DNA of 64,000 nucleotides, taken from the NCBI GenBank assembly GCA_027924585.1, contig BSBM01000608.1, positions 8,062,501 to 8,126,500 on the forward strand, written 5' to 3'. The notes under the pieces are model-generated. The model had not been told where the DNA came from and did not search any database. It saw nothing but the letters and a program-made list of their open reading frames with translations. Positions 23,746 to 35,429 of this stretch are shown piece after piece. The stretch is from Larix kaempferi. Taxonomy: Eukaryota > Streptophyta > Pinopsida > Pinales > Pinaceae. Numbering within the stretch: the first letter of the stretch is position 1; every line of letters begins with the position of its first letter. A program made the position numbers and the translations under genes.

Positions 23746-24219
23746 CTATGTTAGGTTATGTTCCTATTGTTTTACTATGTTGTGATTCACATAAAATGTA
23801 CTAGTATGTATACCATGAACAAAAAAAAGAATAGTATGCACTATAGATTCTCTAAGCTTAACTAAGGACAAACTCAATACAACTTCAGGGATTTCGATCC
23901 AACATTTAAGAGTCACATGGATCCATGATTATCATATAGGTTGTGTGGTTACGAGGACGTCCCCTCTTGAAGAAGGGAAGAAGTGTAAAGCAATGATTTT
24001 GAAACGTATGAAATATAGGATATGATAGAAGTACTAAACTAGCCCTAGGAATTCTTAATTGAGTAAATTTTTATTGGTTTATAGAGGCAATCATGGCTCC
24101 TAAACGTTGTAGAGAGTATTAGACACCTCCTTAAACCGGTACTCCAGGTGAGCGAGCTATACAACACTCTTTGGGTGAGATGATGGGAATGTTCCAAGAT
24201 TGGACGGAATAGGGTCCAA

Positions 24220-24830
24220 ATGCTAGGTCTAAGTCAAGATCAAGAATCAGAACATAAACAGAAACAAAAACAAGACTGGGACCAACAAACAACTAGAGGG
24301 GAGACAAGGGTCACTATAGACATCATGAAAAAAGTTCACAAATCAAAATTTCCAGAATTCACAAGAAAAGAGCATGTCCAAGCTATAGAAGCATGGTTGG
24401 TCGAAGTAAAAAGAGCTCTTAGCTTTAAGACCTATAGCCTTAATGAGAGAACACATATAGCAATGAGCCTTCTTAAAGAGGATGCATTGCTATGGTGGAT
24501 TAAAAAGGAGACAGCTTCATGTGACACCATTACAAGTCACATGGGATTTATTTGAGGAAACTTTCAAAACAAGTTACTTGTCAAATGAGTATAAACATCA
24601 ACAGGTTGTGGAATTCCATGCAGTTCACCCAAAGGGAAGACATGTGGAAGACTATGAAAACTAATTCTTCTCCTTAGTTCATATTGATTACAAAGTTGAT
24701 GACAGAAGGCAAGCTGAAAGATTTCTTCATGGGTTAGATGAATAAGTGAGAGTTGAGGTTGCAATGTGGAAACCCAATACCATGGCTCAAACAACAAGCT
24801 TAGCCAGGCAAGTCCAGAAAAAATATTGAT
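24220..24830 (+). pseudogene. Gypsy gag remnant
   Basis: A retrotransposon gag-like region: FPEFTRKEHVQAIEAWLVEVKRA, then AMSLLKEDALLWW, then a frameshift near 24540, then TWDLFEETFKTSY and GRHVEDYEN, DDRRQAERFLHGLDE. The order fits the capsid part of plant gypsy Gag. Stops at about 24662 and 24744, plus the frameshift, make it dead. The zinc knuckle expected downstream is not clearly seen. Confidence 0.75.
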
Positions 24831-25169
24831 ATGAGGAAGCAAAAGAAATTCAAGGTTCCTGAAAGCATCTAGATAGGAGGAAGAAGGTTTGGAAATTGCG
24901 ATATGCATTATGGCGTAACCCAGATGGCTAGTATGTCAACAATACCAACCACATCAGGATTGAGAACTGTGCCATAGTATTGTGGAAATGGTAGTCAAGG
25001 TAGGGGTCATGGTGGCATAGATCAAGTGTTGTCGGAAAGTAAGATGCCAATTAAGGGCTTCCATTGCCAAGGCCCTCATTTGAGGTAGGATTGTCCTCAA
25101 TTCCTACCAAGAGCCTGGAATAGAGAAACAATACCAAAAGGAATCAACCCCAAACCTAACATCGAATCC

Positions 25170-25440
25170 ACGCGATGGTCAACCATCACCAGGAAGAGCA
25201 CCAGGCCATTTTTATTGATTCAGGTGCTACCAAGAGCTTTATTTCTCCCTTTGCATTAGCAAAATGTGAGTTGGCAATCCAAGAACAAAGCGAATTTGAA
25301 TTAGAATGAATTGCCTCAAGTCGGAAGCAAGTAGTAGGGTGTATGATTAGGAATTGTACTATCAAAATAGGGAACTTATATACCAAGATGAACTTATATA
25401 CCACAAAATTTGGTTCTTACAACCTTATAGTGGGGATGGA
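25170..25440 (+). pseudogene. Gypsy aspartic protease remnant
   Basis: FIDSGATKSFIS is encoded at about 25211-25246. The D-S-G-A active-site motif (codons 25217-25228) is followed by NLIVGMDG, the usual second half. A stop codon (about 25309) interrupts the domain. Confidence 0.75.
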
Positions 25441-25749
25441 TGGGTAGGATTCCCATTGAGCATTAGTGGATTGCTTTGGAAAGAAGGTATTTTGAAACAA
25501 TGACCTAGGTTAGCCTATAGTGATTGAAGGAATGAAGCAAGATGTTTCTTTGCGCTTTATATCAATAGAAAAGGTTAAGAAAAGCATGAGAAAAGTGTGT
25601 ATTATCTATGCAATAGAGGCATTAAAATATATGAGAAACTCACCCACTCGATACTCTTAGAGTTTGCAAACGTCTTTCCCCTAGCATTACCCGAGTTACC
25701 TCTTGTACGAGAATTTGATTTCTCAAATTTTCTTAAACTAGGGACATAA

Positions 25750-26330
25750 CCTGTATCTAAGACTCCCTATCGAATGACAGTGCCAAAACTTAAAGAGCTA
25801 AGTATCCAACTTAAGGAGCTTATTCTTCAAGGATTGATTAGACCTAGTGTGTTTCCTTGGGGATCTTGAGTGATTTTTGTTAAAAAGAAGGATGGTACCC
25901 TTTATCTATGCATTGGTTATCGATATTTGAATAAGGTAACCATTAGAAATTGATACCCAATGTCACGCATTGATGACCTATTTGATCAATTGAAGGGAGC
26001 CTTAGTATTTTCTAATATACATCTACGATCAGGATACCATCAACTAAGGATTAAGGAGGAAGATATTTCCAAAACTGAATTTCGAACTAGATTCGGTCAC
26101 CACGAGTTCATGGTGATACCCTTTGGAGTATCAAATGCACTTGTAACATTCATGAATATTATGAATAGTGTACTTAGGAAATATTTAAACCACTTTGTGT
26201 AGGTGTTCTCATATACTCCACATTTACTCTTGGAATGAAGAAGAACACCAGGAGCACTTGAGAATAGTATTGCAATGCATGCAAGAGCACAAATTGTATG
26301 TGAAGTTATAAAAATGTTCCTTCTTTCAAA
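25750..26330 (+). pseudogene. Gypsy reverse transcriptase remnant, catalytic box lost
   Basis: [66 protein letters not shown] and [22 protein letters not shown] are in family order. At about 26195-26215, where VFIDDILIYS should stand, the sequence runs from the FV stop straight into V-F-SYTPH. The bases for the two catalytic aspartates are deleted. No RT activity is possible from this copy. Confidence 0.85.
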
Positions 26331-26429
26331 AAGAGGTGCAGTTTCTAGTCCACACATTATTAATGGTGACGGAATTGATGTAAACCCAAGAAAGATCGAA
26401 GCCATATTCTGTTAGCAAGATCCTAAAAA

Positions 26430-26882
26430 TGATAAGGAAGTTCATAGCTTTATGGGATTAGCAGGATACTACAGAAGGTTTATGGAGGGATTTTCTCATA
26501 TCAATAATCCAATAGAAGCTTTACAAAAATATGGAGTCAAATTTGAATGGAATGGGGAGTGCGAATACGCCTTTACTAAAGTAGAAAATAAAATGTGCCC
26601 CAATTTTAAAAGTGCTAGAGATGGATAAGGATTTCCACATGTGTACAATTGCATCTAAACAAGGTTTAGGTGCAATATTAATGCAAGAAGGAGGAGTGAG
26701 TTATTGCATATGCATTCCACGAGCTGAAGGATCATGAAGTTAACTATGCCACTCATGATTTATAGTTATCTACGTTAGTAATGGCTCTCAAGGTGTAGAG
26801 ACATTACCTAATAAGAAGTCAGTTTGAATTAAATGTTGATCATAGGAGTCTTGAGTATATTTTCACCCAAAAAGATCTGAAT
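26430..26882 (+). pseudogene. Gypsy RNase H remnant, first part
   Basis: GYYRRFMEGFSHI-type connection (about 26463-26500) and the RNase H start (DFHMCTIASKQGLGAILMQEGG) are visible, followed by frame breaks. The domain is cut at 26882 (…TQKDLN) by the 26888-29807 insertion and resumes at 29808 with RQRCWSELLSEYEF. Confidence 0.75.
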
Positions 26883-27911
26883 GTCCGTGTTGAGGCCTCG
26901 GTTGTGCAAGTTATATGCAAAGGTGTTGTAAAGGTTCCAATGCTCCCAACAGAGGAAGAAAACCCAAGTTGAAAGGATTCGAAAGACCCTGCGCAAGGGC
27001 AGTTCTATCCCCAACTTGTTTGATATGGTGATCCTCCACGGATATTCGGCCTCCATTGGCACTCTAAGAGTTGGTGATTTGACCAATTAGGTCATTTTTC
27101 AAATCAAGGAAAACAAGAGTATGAAAATGGTAAAGCTAAGCTAAGCTAACCTATTTCAGAAGAGGAAACTAATCTAAGTTAGTCCTATTCTAAAAATAAA
27201 GCTTGATCTTATGCAGATCAACCTTGAGGTATGATGAATAAGTAAATTACCACCTTCAACATAAACGTTTTTAATGTGTTACTTATTAACTTAAATCATA
27301 ATCCATTAATGAAAATTAAAAGACAATAATTCAAGTACTTAAGCCTGTTCAAGATTTAATCTGTAATCATTTTTGTCAATTGAAAAATTAACCATGATTA
27401 TTGAGTGCAACAAATCATTTGCAGAAATCGATAAAGAAAGTATTAATATTGAATAAACTCAATGAAATACCTCACAGCATCAATCAGTCATACAGGGAAA
27501 CCAATATGATAGATCCATACATTATATATATGCAACATGATAATGTAGATGACAATCTGAAATACACAATCAATAATTATCAAATAAACTTGAGGAATAA
27601 CAAGAGATAAATCAAAATATGACTTTACTATATTAAAAGAGTCTTGTATAGAAATTACAAAAGCTCTGATGAACAGAGTATCCCAGTCCTTTCTCTTGTT
27701 AATTTGTAACTCCAAATTTCCCAACCCTTAACTATGAGAAGCATTGCTCCTTAAATAGGAAATTACAAAAGAGTGCAGGTGGGACTCTCCCAAAAGGTAG
27801 GGATTGCAAAATTTCAAATTAGACTATGAATCCAGAAAATCCTGCCATTTCTTGGCTTACATGATTTTAATGACTGTTCCTCTAAATTATTTTAAGGGAT
27901 CCACCTTCTAA

Positions 27912-28229
27912 TTAAAAAATTTCCTCATGACATAACAAGAATTCAGTACTTAATTGCTGAGTATCAGCAACGGGCGGTTCGGCTTCTAGAGTACCTTCCA
28001 CGGATATTTTAGGATCAGAACCCACCTTCTCAAAAACAGAAAAATCCGTCAAAGGATCCGTTGCAGAAGGAGTTGGAGAAACATCAGGTTCTTCGTTAAA
28101 TATAAAATCCCATATAATAGTGTCATCTTTATCAATTGGCTCTTTAGGATATTTATGTTCCTTCTTCTTAAGGAGCCGCACGCAGACAGACAGAGCTTCA
28201 GAATCTTCTTCTTCGCTATCGCTGCTCAT
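27912..28229 (-). CDS. Hypothetical acidic protein in the 2.9-kb insertion
   Basis: A 105-codon ATG-started frame, rich in Asp, Glu and Ser at the N terminus (SSDSEEEDSEA), with KEPIDKDDTIIWDF in the middle and low-complexity S/P/T later. The composition looks protein-like rather than random, but I recognise no family. It might be an exon of a larger frame or chance. No neighbours share its strand. Confidence 0.25.
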   Translation of the reverse strand: MSSDSEEEDSEALSVCVRLLKKKEHKYPKEPIDKDDTIIWDFIFNEEPDVSPTPSATDPLTDFSVFEKVGSDPKISVEGTLEAEPPVADTQQLSTEFLLCHEEIF

Positions 28230-29184
28230 ATCAGGAATATCTGCATCAAAAGGTGGTCACATAGGTTCTTGATATAGAAACGGTTGAAGTTATTCATCTT
28301 CAAAACATGCATCAAGGGATTGATTTCTTGTCTGCATATTGCTCATACCAAATGCGTCAAGAAGAAACTCACAACATCAACATGCAAATTTTACTCTTAA
28401 AGAATACAGAGGACGAACTAAAGGTTTCATGTTTGTTACCAATTTAAGGCCAACTGATAGGATGGTAATGATTGAGCAGAACCAGTCGTAATAATCAAAT
28501 TATTACGATTAGGACACTACAATCATCCGGACTGTAACGAAGCGAGCTATAACGTGTGTTAACCGGATGTGAATCCATGCGAAAGTACAAATCCAATCGA
28601 GACTCGCATGACTTAAATTGGATTTGAAAGCTCATCATTACAAATCTAATCACATCAATAATCATGACTCTAAAATTGGGAGGAAAACAGAAATTATGGC
28701 GAGAGAGCTGACTGCGAAAGGACGAAGACAAGGATTTTAGCCCGTTCAAACTGGAAACTTGACTTCACCTGTCAAACCACATCCGGATCACCGATTTAAC
28801 AGAACGACCAAAGCAACTCCTAAAAACTGAAAAGGTATAATTCAAAAAGCCTTGCAAAGTCCAATTAAATAACAGAAGAAGGTCATTACTGAATCCAAAG
28901 AAACCAAACTACTGAACGCAGAATGCAGCAACAGCAACAACCCAACCTAAAATAACTGGAAAACGGGTAATAGCGACCCTTAGCAACAAATCCGTAGTAA
29001 AAATCGACACAGTGCAGTAATTTCGATAGTAAAAATGATAAAGGAAAAATAGGAAAAACCCTTATTTATCAAATTTACAAGACGAAATTCTGACTGTGCG
29101 ATCGGAGTGAATGAACGGATCAGATTACCCGAATCGGGAATCAGGATCGGGCTGTTAATGCTTTATTCACAAAATTAAAAATGG

Positions 29185-29580
29185 TTCCCGAAAGCCGCAA
29201 ACCGAAAAGTCGGGTTCGGGTTTCGGGATCGCACACTTGCAAAACATAACGAGAAAAGTAATTCTCGAAAGCCGCAACCCGAAAGGTTGGGTTTGGGTTT
29301 TGGGATCGCAATCCAAAAGAAAGACGTAGGACAAATTCTCGAAAGCCGCAACCCGAAATTTCGGGTTCAGGTTTCGGAAACGAAATAATAGTAAACAAAA
29401 GTGAAACCTTTTCCTGAATCTCGAAATGCGACATTGTCGGGTTTCGGGTTTCGGGAACACATATCCCAGAATTATTAAAAGGAAGAACCCGCGACTGTCG
29501 GGTTTCGGGTTGACACAACCGGAAAACAAAGAGAATGAAATCCTGTAACCCGCAACTGTCGGGTTTCGGGTTGGAATAAA
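29185..29580. repeat. Tandem array of palindromic CCCGAAA/TTTCGGG units
   Basis: About six units, 60-80 bp each. 'cgaaagccgcaa' starts units at 29189, 29266 and 29340, and 'tgtcgggtttcgggtt'-type cores follow at about 29432, 29494 and 29558. The unit core is inverted-repeat: AACCCGAAATTTCGGGTT at 29350-29367 is a perfect 18-bp palindrome. Overlapping open frames on minus (…CDPETRTR…) derive from the repeat. Confidence 0.85.
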
Positions 29581-29807
29581 CAAACAACAAAACACTCAAA
29601 AATTTATGTTTTCTACAAACCGAAACACTTAGAAAAAGGAATCAAAAGGTTGGAAAACAGGTAGACCAAAAGCATTGGGTAAGGGGTCTTCAAGATGGAT
29701 CTCAAGATTTGGTGTTTACAAAAGAACATACCCAAACGCTTTTGCGTTTATTTAGAAATGAGGCTCTCGTGCTTCAGTTAAGCATGGGATCTATTGTGGC
29801 CACAACA

Positions 29808-29990
29808 GTCCGACAACGATGTTGGAGTGAATTGTTGAGTGAGTACGAATTCATATTACATTATATCAAAAGGAAGGGGAACAAGGTAGTAGATGATCTA
29901 AGTAGAAGACCCCAGATAAATTTAGTAATGTCTAAAAAATTTGACCTCAAAGAAAAGATAAGGAGGTATCTAGACCAAGATAATTGATAC
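29808..29990 (+). pseudogene. Gypsy RNase H remnant, second part
   Basis: RQRCWSELLSEYEFILHYIK, then GNKVVDDLSRRP, is the typical end of gypsy RNase H, including the conserved D in VVDDLSRR. It continues the frame broken at 26882. Confidence 0.8.
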
Positions 29991-31366
29991 CTTCAAGTTA
30001 AGGCTACATTGGGAAAATATAAGACAAAGGAAACTCAATTAGAGGGATACTCTTTGGAAGGGGGTGGACTATTAAGATTCAAGGGGAGGATGTATTTTCC
30101 AGTAGTTGATTAAATCAGAAGGTCTGTGATGGAAGAAGCACATCGATATCCTTATTCATCCCATCTAGGGGTAAGGTAAATGCATGAAACCTTAAAAAAA
30201 ATATTTTTATGGGATGAGATGAAAAAAAATATAGATCGGTATGGGGCCCATTGTTGGAATATCAACAGGTTAAAGCATAACACCATCATCCAGTAGGACT
30301 CATTCAACCACATGTTATACCAAAAACTAAATGGGAATTTATTTCCATGGAATTTGTAGTAGGGATACTTATAAATTCCCAAAGACATGATTGTATCATG
30401 GAGGTAGTTAATAAGCTTATGAAAAGTGTACATTTTATTCCCATAAAAAGCAAGTTTGATGCACCCTCTATAGCTCAAATATTCCTTCGAGAGATAATCC
30501 GTTTACATGGTGTGCCTCAAAAAAAAAATTCAAATAGAGATTCAATATTTACCTCTAAGTATTGGTTGAGTCTGCAAAAGTACCTTGGTACTCAACTAAA
30601 CTTTAGAATGACATATCATCGAAAAACAAAGGGTCAAATAGAAAGGGTTAATCAAGTAATGGAAGACATGTTAAGAATGTATGTCACGGACCAATAGAAT
30701 CAATGGAAGTGGTACCTTTTTCTTATTGAGCTTGCTTATAATAACAACTACCATAGCTCTATTGGTGCTACCCCTTATGAAGCGTTGTATGGGAGGCCTT
30801 GTAGAACTCCTCTCAACTGGGATCAATTAGAAGATAGACTAATGTTGGGTTTTGAATTGCTTCAAGAAATTGAGGACAAATGATTATTATTATACAAAGG
30901 ATTAAGGAAGCTTAGGATTGTCAGAGAAGTTATGATGATGCTAAACAAACATATAACGTTATGAAGAAGGTATCGTGGTGTTTGTTTGAGTTAGACCTTT
31001 GAAAAGTCCCTTTAAATTTGGAAAAAAGTCTAACTTGTTTCCTAGATTTGTGGGGCCATTTGAAGTCCTTAAGAGGATTGGACCAATCACCTATAACTTG
31101 AAGCTTCCACCCCATCTAGGAAAAATGCATGATGTATTTAATAATTATGTTCTTAGACATTTCATACTAGATGCCTCACATGTGCTCAAATTGGGAGGAT
31201 TGCAGATTGTCAAGGAGGGGGTCATACAGGTCAAACCATATTGCATATTGGACCATATGGTGTGATAGCTCATGAACCGTATGATGGAAAAAGTTAAGGT
31301 CTAATTGGATCAATATAGTCCAGGATCAACCACGTGAGAAGATGCAGAAACAATGAGATGAGATTT
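29985..31366 (+). pseudogene. Gypsy integrase remnant with two altered acids
   Basis: H2C2 zinc-finger region (MEEAHRYPYSSHLGV, partly decayed near 30250), core (MEFVVG, IMEVVNKLMKSVHFIP, GVPQKKN, YWLSLQKYLGTQLNF, GQIERVNQVMEDM) and C-terminal region (FVGPFEVLKRIGPITYNLKLP, MHDVFNNYVLRH). The usual catalytic D of MDFVVG is E (codon 30350-30352). The D of SDRG is N (30533-30535). Only the third acid, E in IERVNQ (30641-30643), is kept. Frame breaks occur near 30110, 30360 and 30880-30990. The tail is cut by E2 and completed at 53596-53614. Confidence 0.85.
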
Positions 31367-33616
31367 TGTCATGTCCCTAATTTTGGGCTACTTCAGTGAC
31401 CATGGGTAAAGGGGACAAAATAACCCCTAAGGAAAATAATTTCATTATACTAAGCATGCATAGAATAAATTTTATCCTAAGTCAAGTGGAGAAATGAATT
31501 TGATTACTTTTAATTAATTTTGGTAATTAGAATTGATAATATGTCTGCAAGTGGGCCAAGAGGGTGCCCTCATGAGGATAAGGTTTCCAAATTAGAATTG
31601 GAAGCAAGAAAATAGCAACAGAGTAAAAGTAGAGAAGGTGTAAGAACATGCCAAAAACATAAAAGTCGAAACAAACATAAAAAGCTAAGGAGGGCACAGT
31701 ATCTAAAGGAGAGCTCAGTTTTCAAATTGGAAACCACCAGAAAAGCAAAAGGAGGGCGCAGTTTCCAAAAGGGAGGCCATTTTACAAATCAGGCAACTTT
31801 TACAAAGCAGGAAACATGTGAAGACAAAGGGGGGCACCATTTCTAAAGAAGAGAAAAGCTTGTAAGGAAAAATCAAGGAAGGTATGTCCACTCATGGGTG
31901 ACCTATTCTCACAGGTCACCAAGCTTTTCAACTTGCTCAGCAGGTCACCCTCAATTCTATAAAAGAAGGATTCCAACTCCATTTCACAACTTTTGTCATT
32001 GTGAGCTTATGAATGAATCATTTTAGCTTCTCAAGGTTTGGTGATGCGCCCAAGCCAATCAATGGGTGATGTGCCCCATTCTTTCACTTCCCATCTTCTG
32101 ATATGATCCCCTTATTCCCCTTTCAGCCATGAAACTATTCTTGCAGGTATTGAAGACTATTGTGCAGCCATTGAAGATCATATTTCAGCCATTAAAGTTT
32201 GAACTTCATGCTTATATCATCCCTTTACAAGGAATAATTCGAGATATTCAATTCTCTGTTAAGATCTAGTCCAATCGGAGCCAAATTGTGAAGAGTTTTC
32301 TAGTGAAGAGAAGGATATCAAAGGAGACACCTCTGATAGAAGAATATCAAATATTTGTTGCTGTTCATGAGCTTCTCAAGGCTCCTCCTCTCTCTCTGGT
32401 TCAGATCTATTCTTCTCCCATCTTCTCATATCTTCTAGTCCAAGAGTTTTGCTTCATTACACAAGAGACATTGTATTGGAGGGATCTATGTAATCATGGT
32501 TAATTAATGTCTTTTAATGCTTCCATTAAATGAGTAACGAAGTTTCTGCTGTAATATCAGTTTATTAAAGCATTAAAATATCATTTAGATGACTCTTGGA
32601 AGTCTCAGAGACTGATTGTTCGCTCTAATCCAATACTAGTTAGTAGACATGAAGATAATGACTAGTTTCTTGTGTTACTCTTGTTAAGAGTCAAAGGGAG
32701 AGTGAATGTAATTTCTGTCACATATTTCATGTCTTAAAGTCATCATTAATCTCATCCCAATTGTTAAAACCCGAATTCAATTCCTTCTTTGACTGTCTAT
32801 AACTCTATTTTTGCACCCTTGATAGATTGGCTTCTCAAATTGACTAGTTTTTCCATAACTAGTGTAAAAAGAGTTATATGGATCCAATTGTCATTCTGTA
32901 AAGTGATGCAGGTCATTAAGGTCATAATTAATCCATAACAAGTTTCATAATTCTATTTAGTTCAGTTTGTACAGTGCTTGGGTCCACTAGAAGTTGAATT
33001 AGTTGAGTAGTCCAAATAACTAGTTTTATTGTTTTAATTGTAAAATGGGTTCTGTAAACCCAATAAAGATTTTGTAACTTGATACTAGTCATTAAAAGGA
33101 CAAAGAACAACGTACAATCCTTATTTACAAAATTTGGGATGCTTGTACCCTATTTTGGAAGTCAACCATTAAGACTAGCTCGGCAGCCCAAGTCACAGCA
33201 ATTTCCTCCCAATTCTTAATCCGGTGTTTAATTGCTGATTATTGATGCCCAAAGACCTCCCTGAACGCAAATATCAGTTTAATAATCGTTCCCAATACCC
33301 TGATCTAGTTTGTATATGCGGGTGCATCCAGAAGCATTGCGGTAGACTTCGACGGTGTCGATGTTCGAAACATAAATGGTCACCGTAATTTGTACAAAGG
33401 ATCCTAAAAATTTTTATTCTATCTACTTTTATTCTACAAAATATCCCATATAAAATCCAGAACCTAAATCCTTTCCCATCATCCTTGACTACTGAATCAG
33501 TATCCAGCATTACCACATTGCACACTATAAAAATTGATAAAATTTATTATTTAAAATTCTACTCAAATTGGGAGTTTGAGTTAATATTATAGCCTATTCT
33601 TGCCTGGGATACTACA
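31367..33616 (+). repeat. E2 5' LTR (2,250 bp)
   Basis: Starts TGTCATGTCCCTAATTTTGG and ends ..ggatactaca. It aligns end to end with 51340-53590 with many scattered substitutions, clearly more than between the E3 LTRs. TATA-like CTATAAAA is at 31957-31964. Upstream of it, GGTGACC (31897-31903) and GGTCACC (31914-31920) can pair in a short stem. Confidence 0.92.
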
Positions 33617-33617
33617 G

Positions 33618-33629
33618 TGGTATTAGAGC
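33618..33629 (+). promoter_or_regulatory. E2 primer-binding site
   Basis: TGGTATTAGAGC starts one base after the LTR; a single C-to-T change separates it from the initiator tRNA-Met complement TGGTATCAGAGC. Confidence 0.8.
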
Positions 33630-33685
33630 ACTTTCATCCACACCTGTGGAAAGAAAGAGGCTCCTTGATTGTGTGATATTCTACA

Positions 33686-35065
33686 TGTAATACCCCCAAT
33701 TTGACCCTTAGGATATATTATCCTTTAATGTAAATAATGTGTACATGTGATGTATGTTTTCCTAGCGTGGAGCTCAAAGCCAAGGCCCCGCTAGTGAAAG
33801 CCCGAATTTTGATTTAAAAAGGCAAGCATTGATATGTTGATACCATGTGCTCTTAATCCATGGAAATCGCAATAGGATGTAATTAAACATCATGCAATAT
33901 AAATACCAAAAACTGGCTATGGAGGCAACGAATGAGAAGGGGCCACGTGTATCCACTAGGGAGTGGTGAGGGGGCTATGGGACTAAACCATAGGTTGCCA
34001 TATGTCTTTATGAGAACCCATTTGACCTTTCTAGATGACATTTATTCCTGTTGTAAGAGAGTGGTTGAAGAATTAAGTCAATGACTTTGATGGAGCATGG
34101 GCAGCCTTGAAATTCGTATGGGTAGGTATGGGCTCTGTTGACTTGTCCCATAAGTCACTCAACCTCATGGGATGGGGCTTCATTCTCATCCCCATTCCAT
34201 TGTGGAAGTACCTAGCTTCATTCTCCATCCAAAACGAGCTCCCAACAGTGAGAAAACCAGAAATCGCGAATTGGAATGAACCCACGTTTTGGGAAGCCAA
34301 AAACGCCCAGAATGGGTATTGGACAGTGAAATCCAATGGGGGATCCGTTGGTATGGGCCTTGGGGCGAATTTGGGAGCATTAGCTACCCCAAAATCCATG
34401 GGAGAACCCAGTTTTAACTGCCCAAACAATCAGTGACGGATTTGGGTTATTTGCTGAATAGAGCTGTGAGAAATCCGATTGTGGATGTATGAATAGAGGA
34501 TGGGATTGCTGAGTCTAGCTGGAAGGGTATGTGGCTCTGGGATTGAGCTCAGTGGACTAACATCCTCCTCCATTTCCCATTGCATGCTTGAAAAAATCCA
34601 ACTGTGTGTTGGCTTAGCATGGTTGTCTGAGTGAAATCCTGACTGTGAGTGAGCCATCTAATTCCTCCTTAGTGGATACACAGCCCAGCTCGGGGGTGAT
34701 CTCTCAGCTGAAAGAATACAGGCTAGACAGAGATCTATGGTTGGGTGGAACGTTGCTCTCACGTAGCCAGTCGTTTGGGCCATTACAATTCGAGATAAGT
34801 ATTCTTGCAATTGAATTATGTTAATTCTATGCTCTGCAAATATTTTAATTAATGACTGATGTTTATATGATTGAACGCATGATGAATCTGTGTGCATATG
34901 TCGTGTTTAAATCCGATGTGTTTTATTGAAGTTTACATCTGTATAGCGAAGTTTTAATTATTACAGATTTATGAGTAGAAATATTGGGGGCTAAGTTTAC
35001 AAAGGCCCGGTGTGTTGTTAATGTTTCCTTCCCTGCATTTGATGGTAGGCGAAGGGGACATTACA
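33686..35065 (+). repeat. E3 5' LTR (1,380 bp)
   Basis: Starts TGTAATACCCCC and ends GGGGACATTACA. Nearly identical to 41666-43046. The plus-strand frame at 34107-34436 is open in both copies but follows the LTR identity and has no recognised content, so I do not call a gene. Confidence 0.93.
34680..34805 (+). promoter_or_regulatory. Leader block conserved among diverged LTRs
   Basis: 'cccagctcgggggtg' at the start and 'ctatggttgggtggaacgttgc' in the middle, ending near a GAGATAAGTATTC motif. The same arrangement occurs in the 3' E3 LTR (42660-42785), the solo LTR (7980-8105) and the old fragment (10590-10710). Surrounding LTR sequence is far less alike. It may be a transcript leader, packaging or splice-related element; function is inferred only. 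Confidence 0.5.
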
Positions 35066-35068
35066 GTT

Positions 35069-35080
35069 TGGTATCAGAGC
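35069..35080 (+). promoter_or_regulatory. E3 primer-binding site
   Basis: TGGTATCAGAGC, a perfect match to the usual initiator tRNA-Met complement, three bases after the LTR end. Confidence 0.85.
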
Positions 35081-35429
35081 TCTAGGTTCAACACTACGGC
35101 TGTTGGACCTTCACAGAGATATAAGTCATTGTGTGTGTACATGCATTTTTTATTTGGAACTGAAATGCATTAAAGAAACCTCAAGATCGCATGGCTTCTA
35201 TTTTGCTAGAATGGGAAATCATTTTCATTATTGTTTGGGGATTTTTGCAAGCTTCTTGCATTGATTGCATTCTATGAAATAGAGAAAGGAGGGGCAACCT
35301 CTGCCATCTTATATTGTTTTGTTGTTGTTGTTGTTAAAATGTTGAGCATGGCTGGAAATGAGTTCTGTTTGTTAAATTTCCTAAGTGTTTTTGAAAATTC
35401 GTTTAAGATTGTTTTGGGAAGAATTCCTG

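Larger units (their letters stand above)
26888..29807. mobile_element. 2.9-kb insertion with TG..CA ends and 5-bp TSD
   Basis: The 5-bp repeat gtccg lies at 26883-26887 and 29808-29812. The insert begins TGTTGAGGCC and ends GGCCACAACA. Removing it and one gtccg restores the gypsy frame (DLN-V-RQRCWSELL). Ends TGTTG..CAACA with 5-bp duplication suggest a large solo LTR, or a composite with LTR-like ends. The 10-bp near-inverted ends leave a DNA transposon possible. No long direct repeat within the insert was found. It holds a 105-codon minus ORF and a palindromic tandem array. Confidence 0.75.

Noticed and set aside
29141-29599. Two overlapping ~150-codon minus frames
   Set aside because: Both derive from the same palindromic tandem array in two frames; no independent support.
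34107-34436. 109-codon frame present in both E3 LTRs
   Set aside because: Kept only because the LTRs are nearly identical; the opposite strand is open too and no motif is seen.
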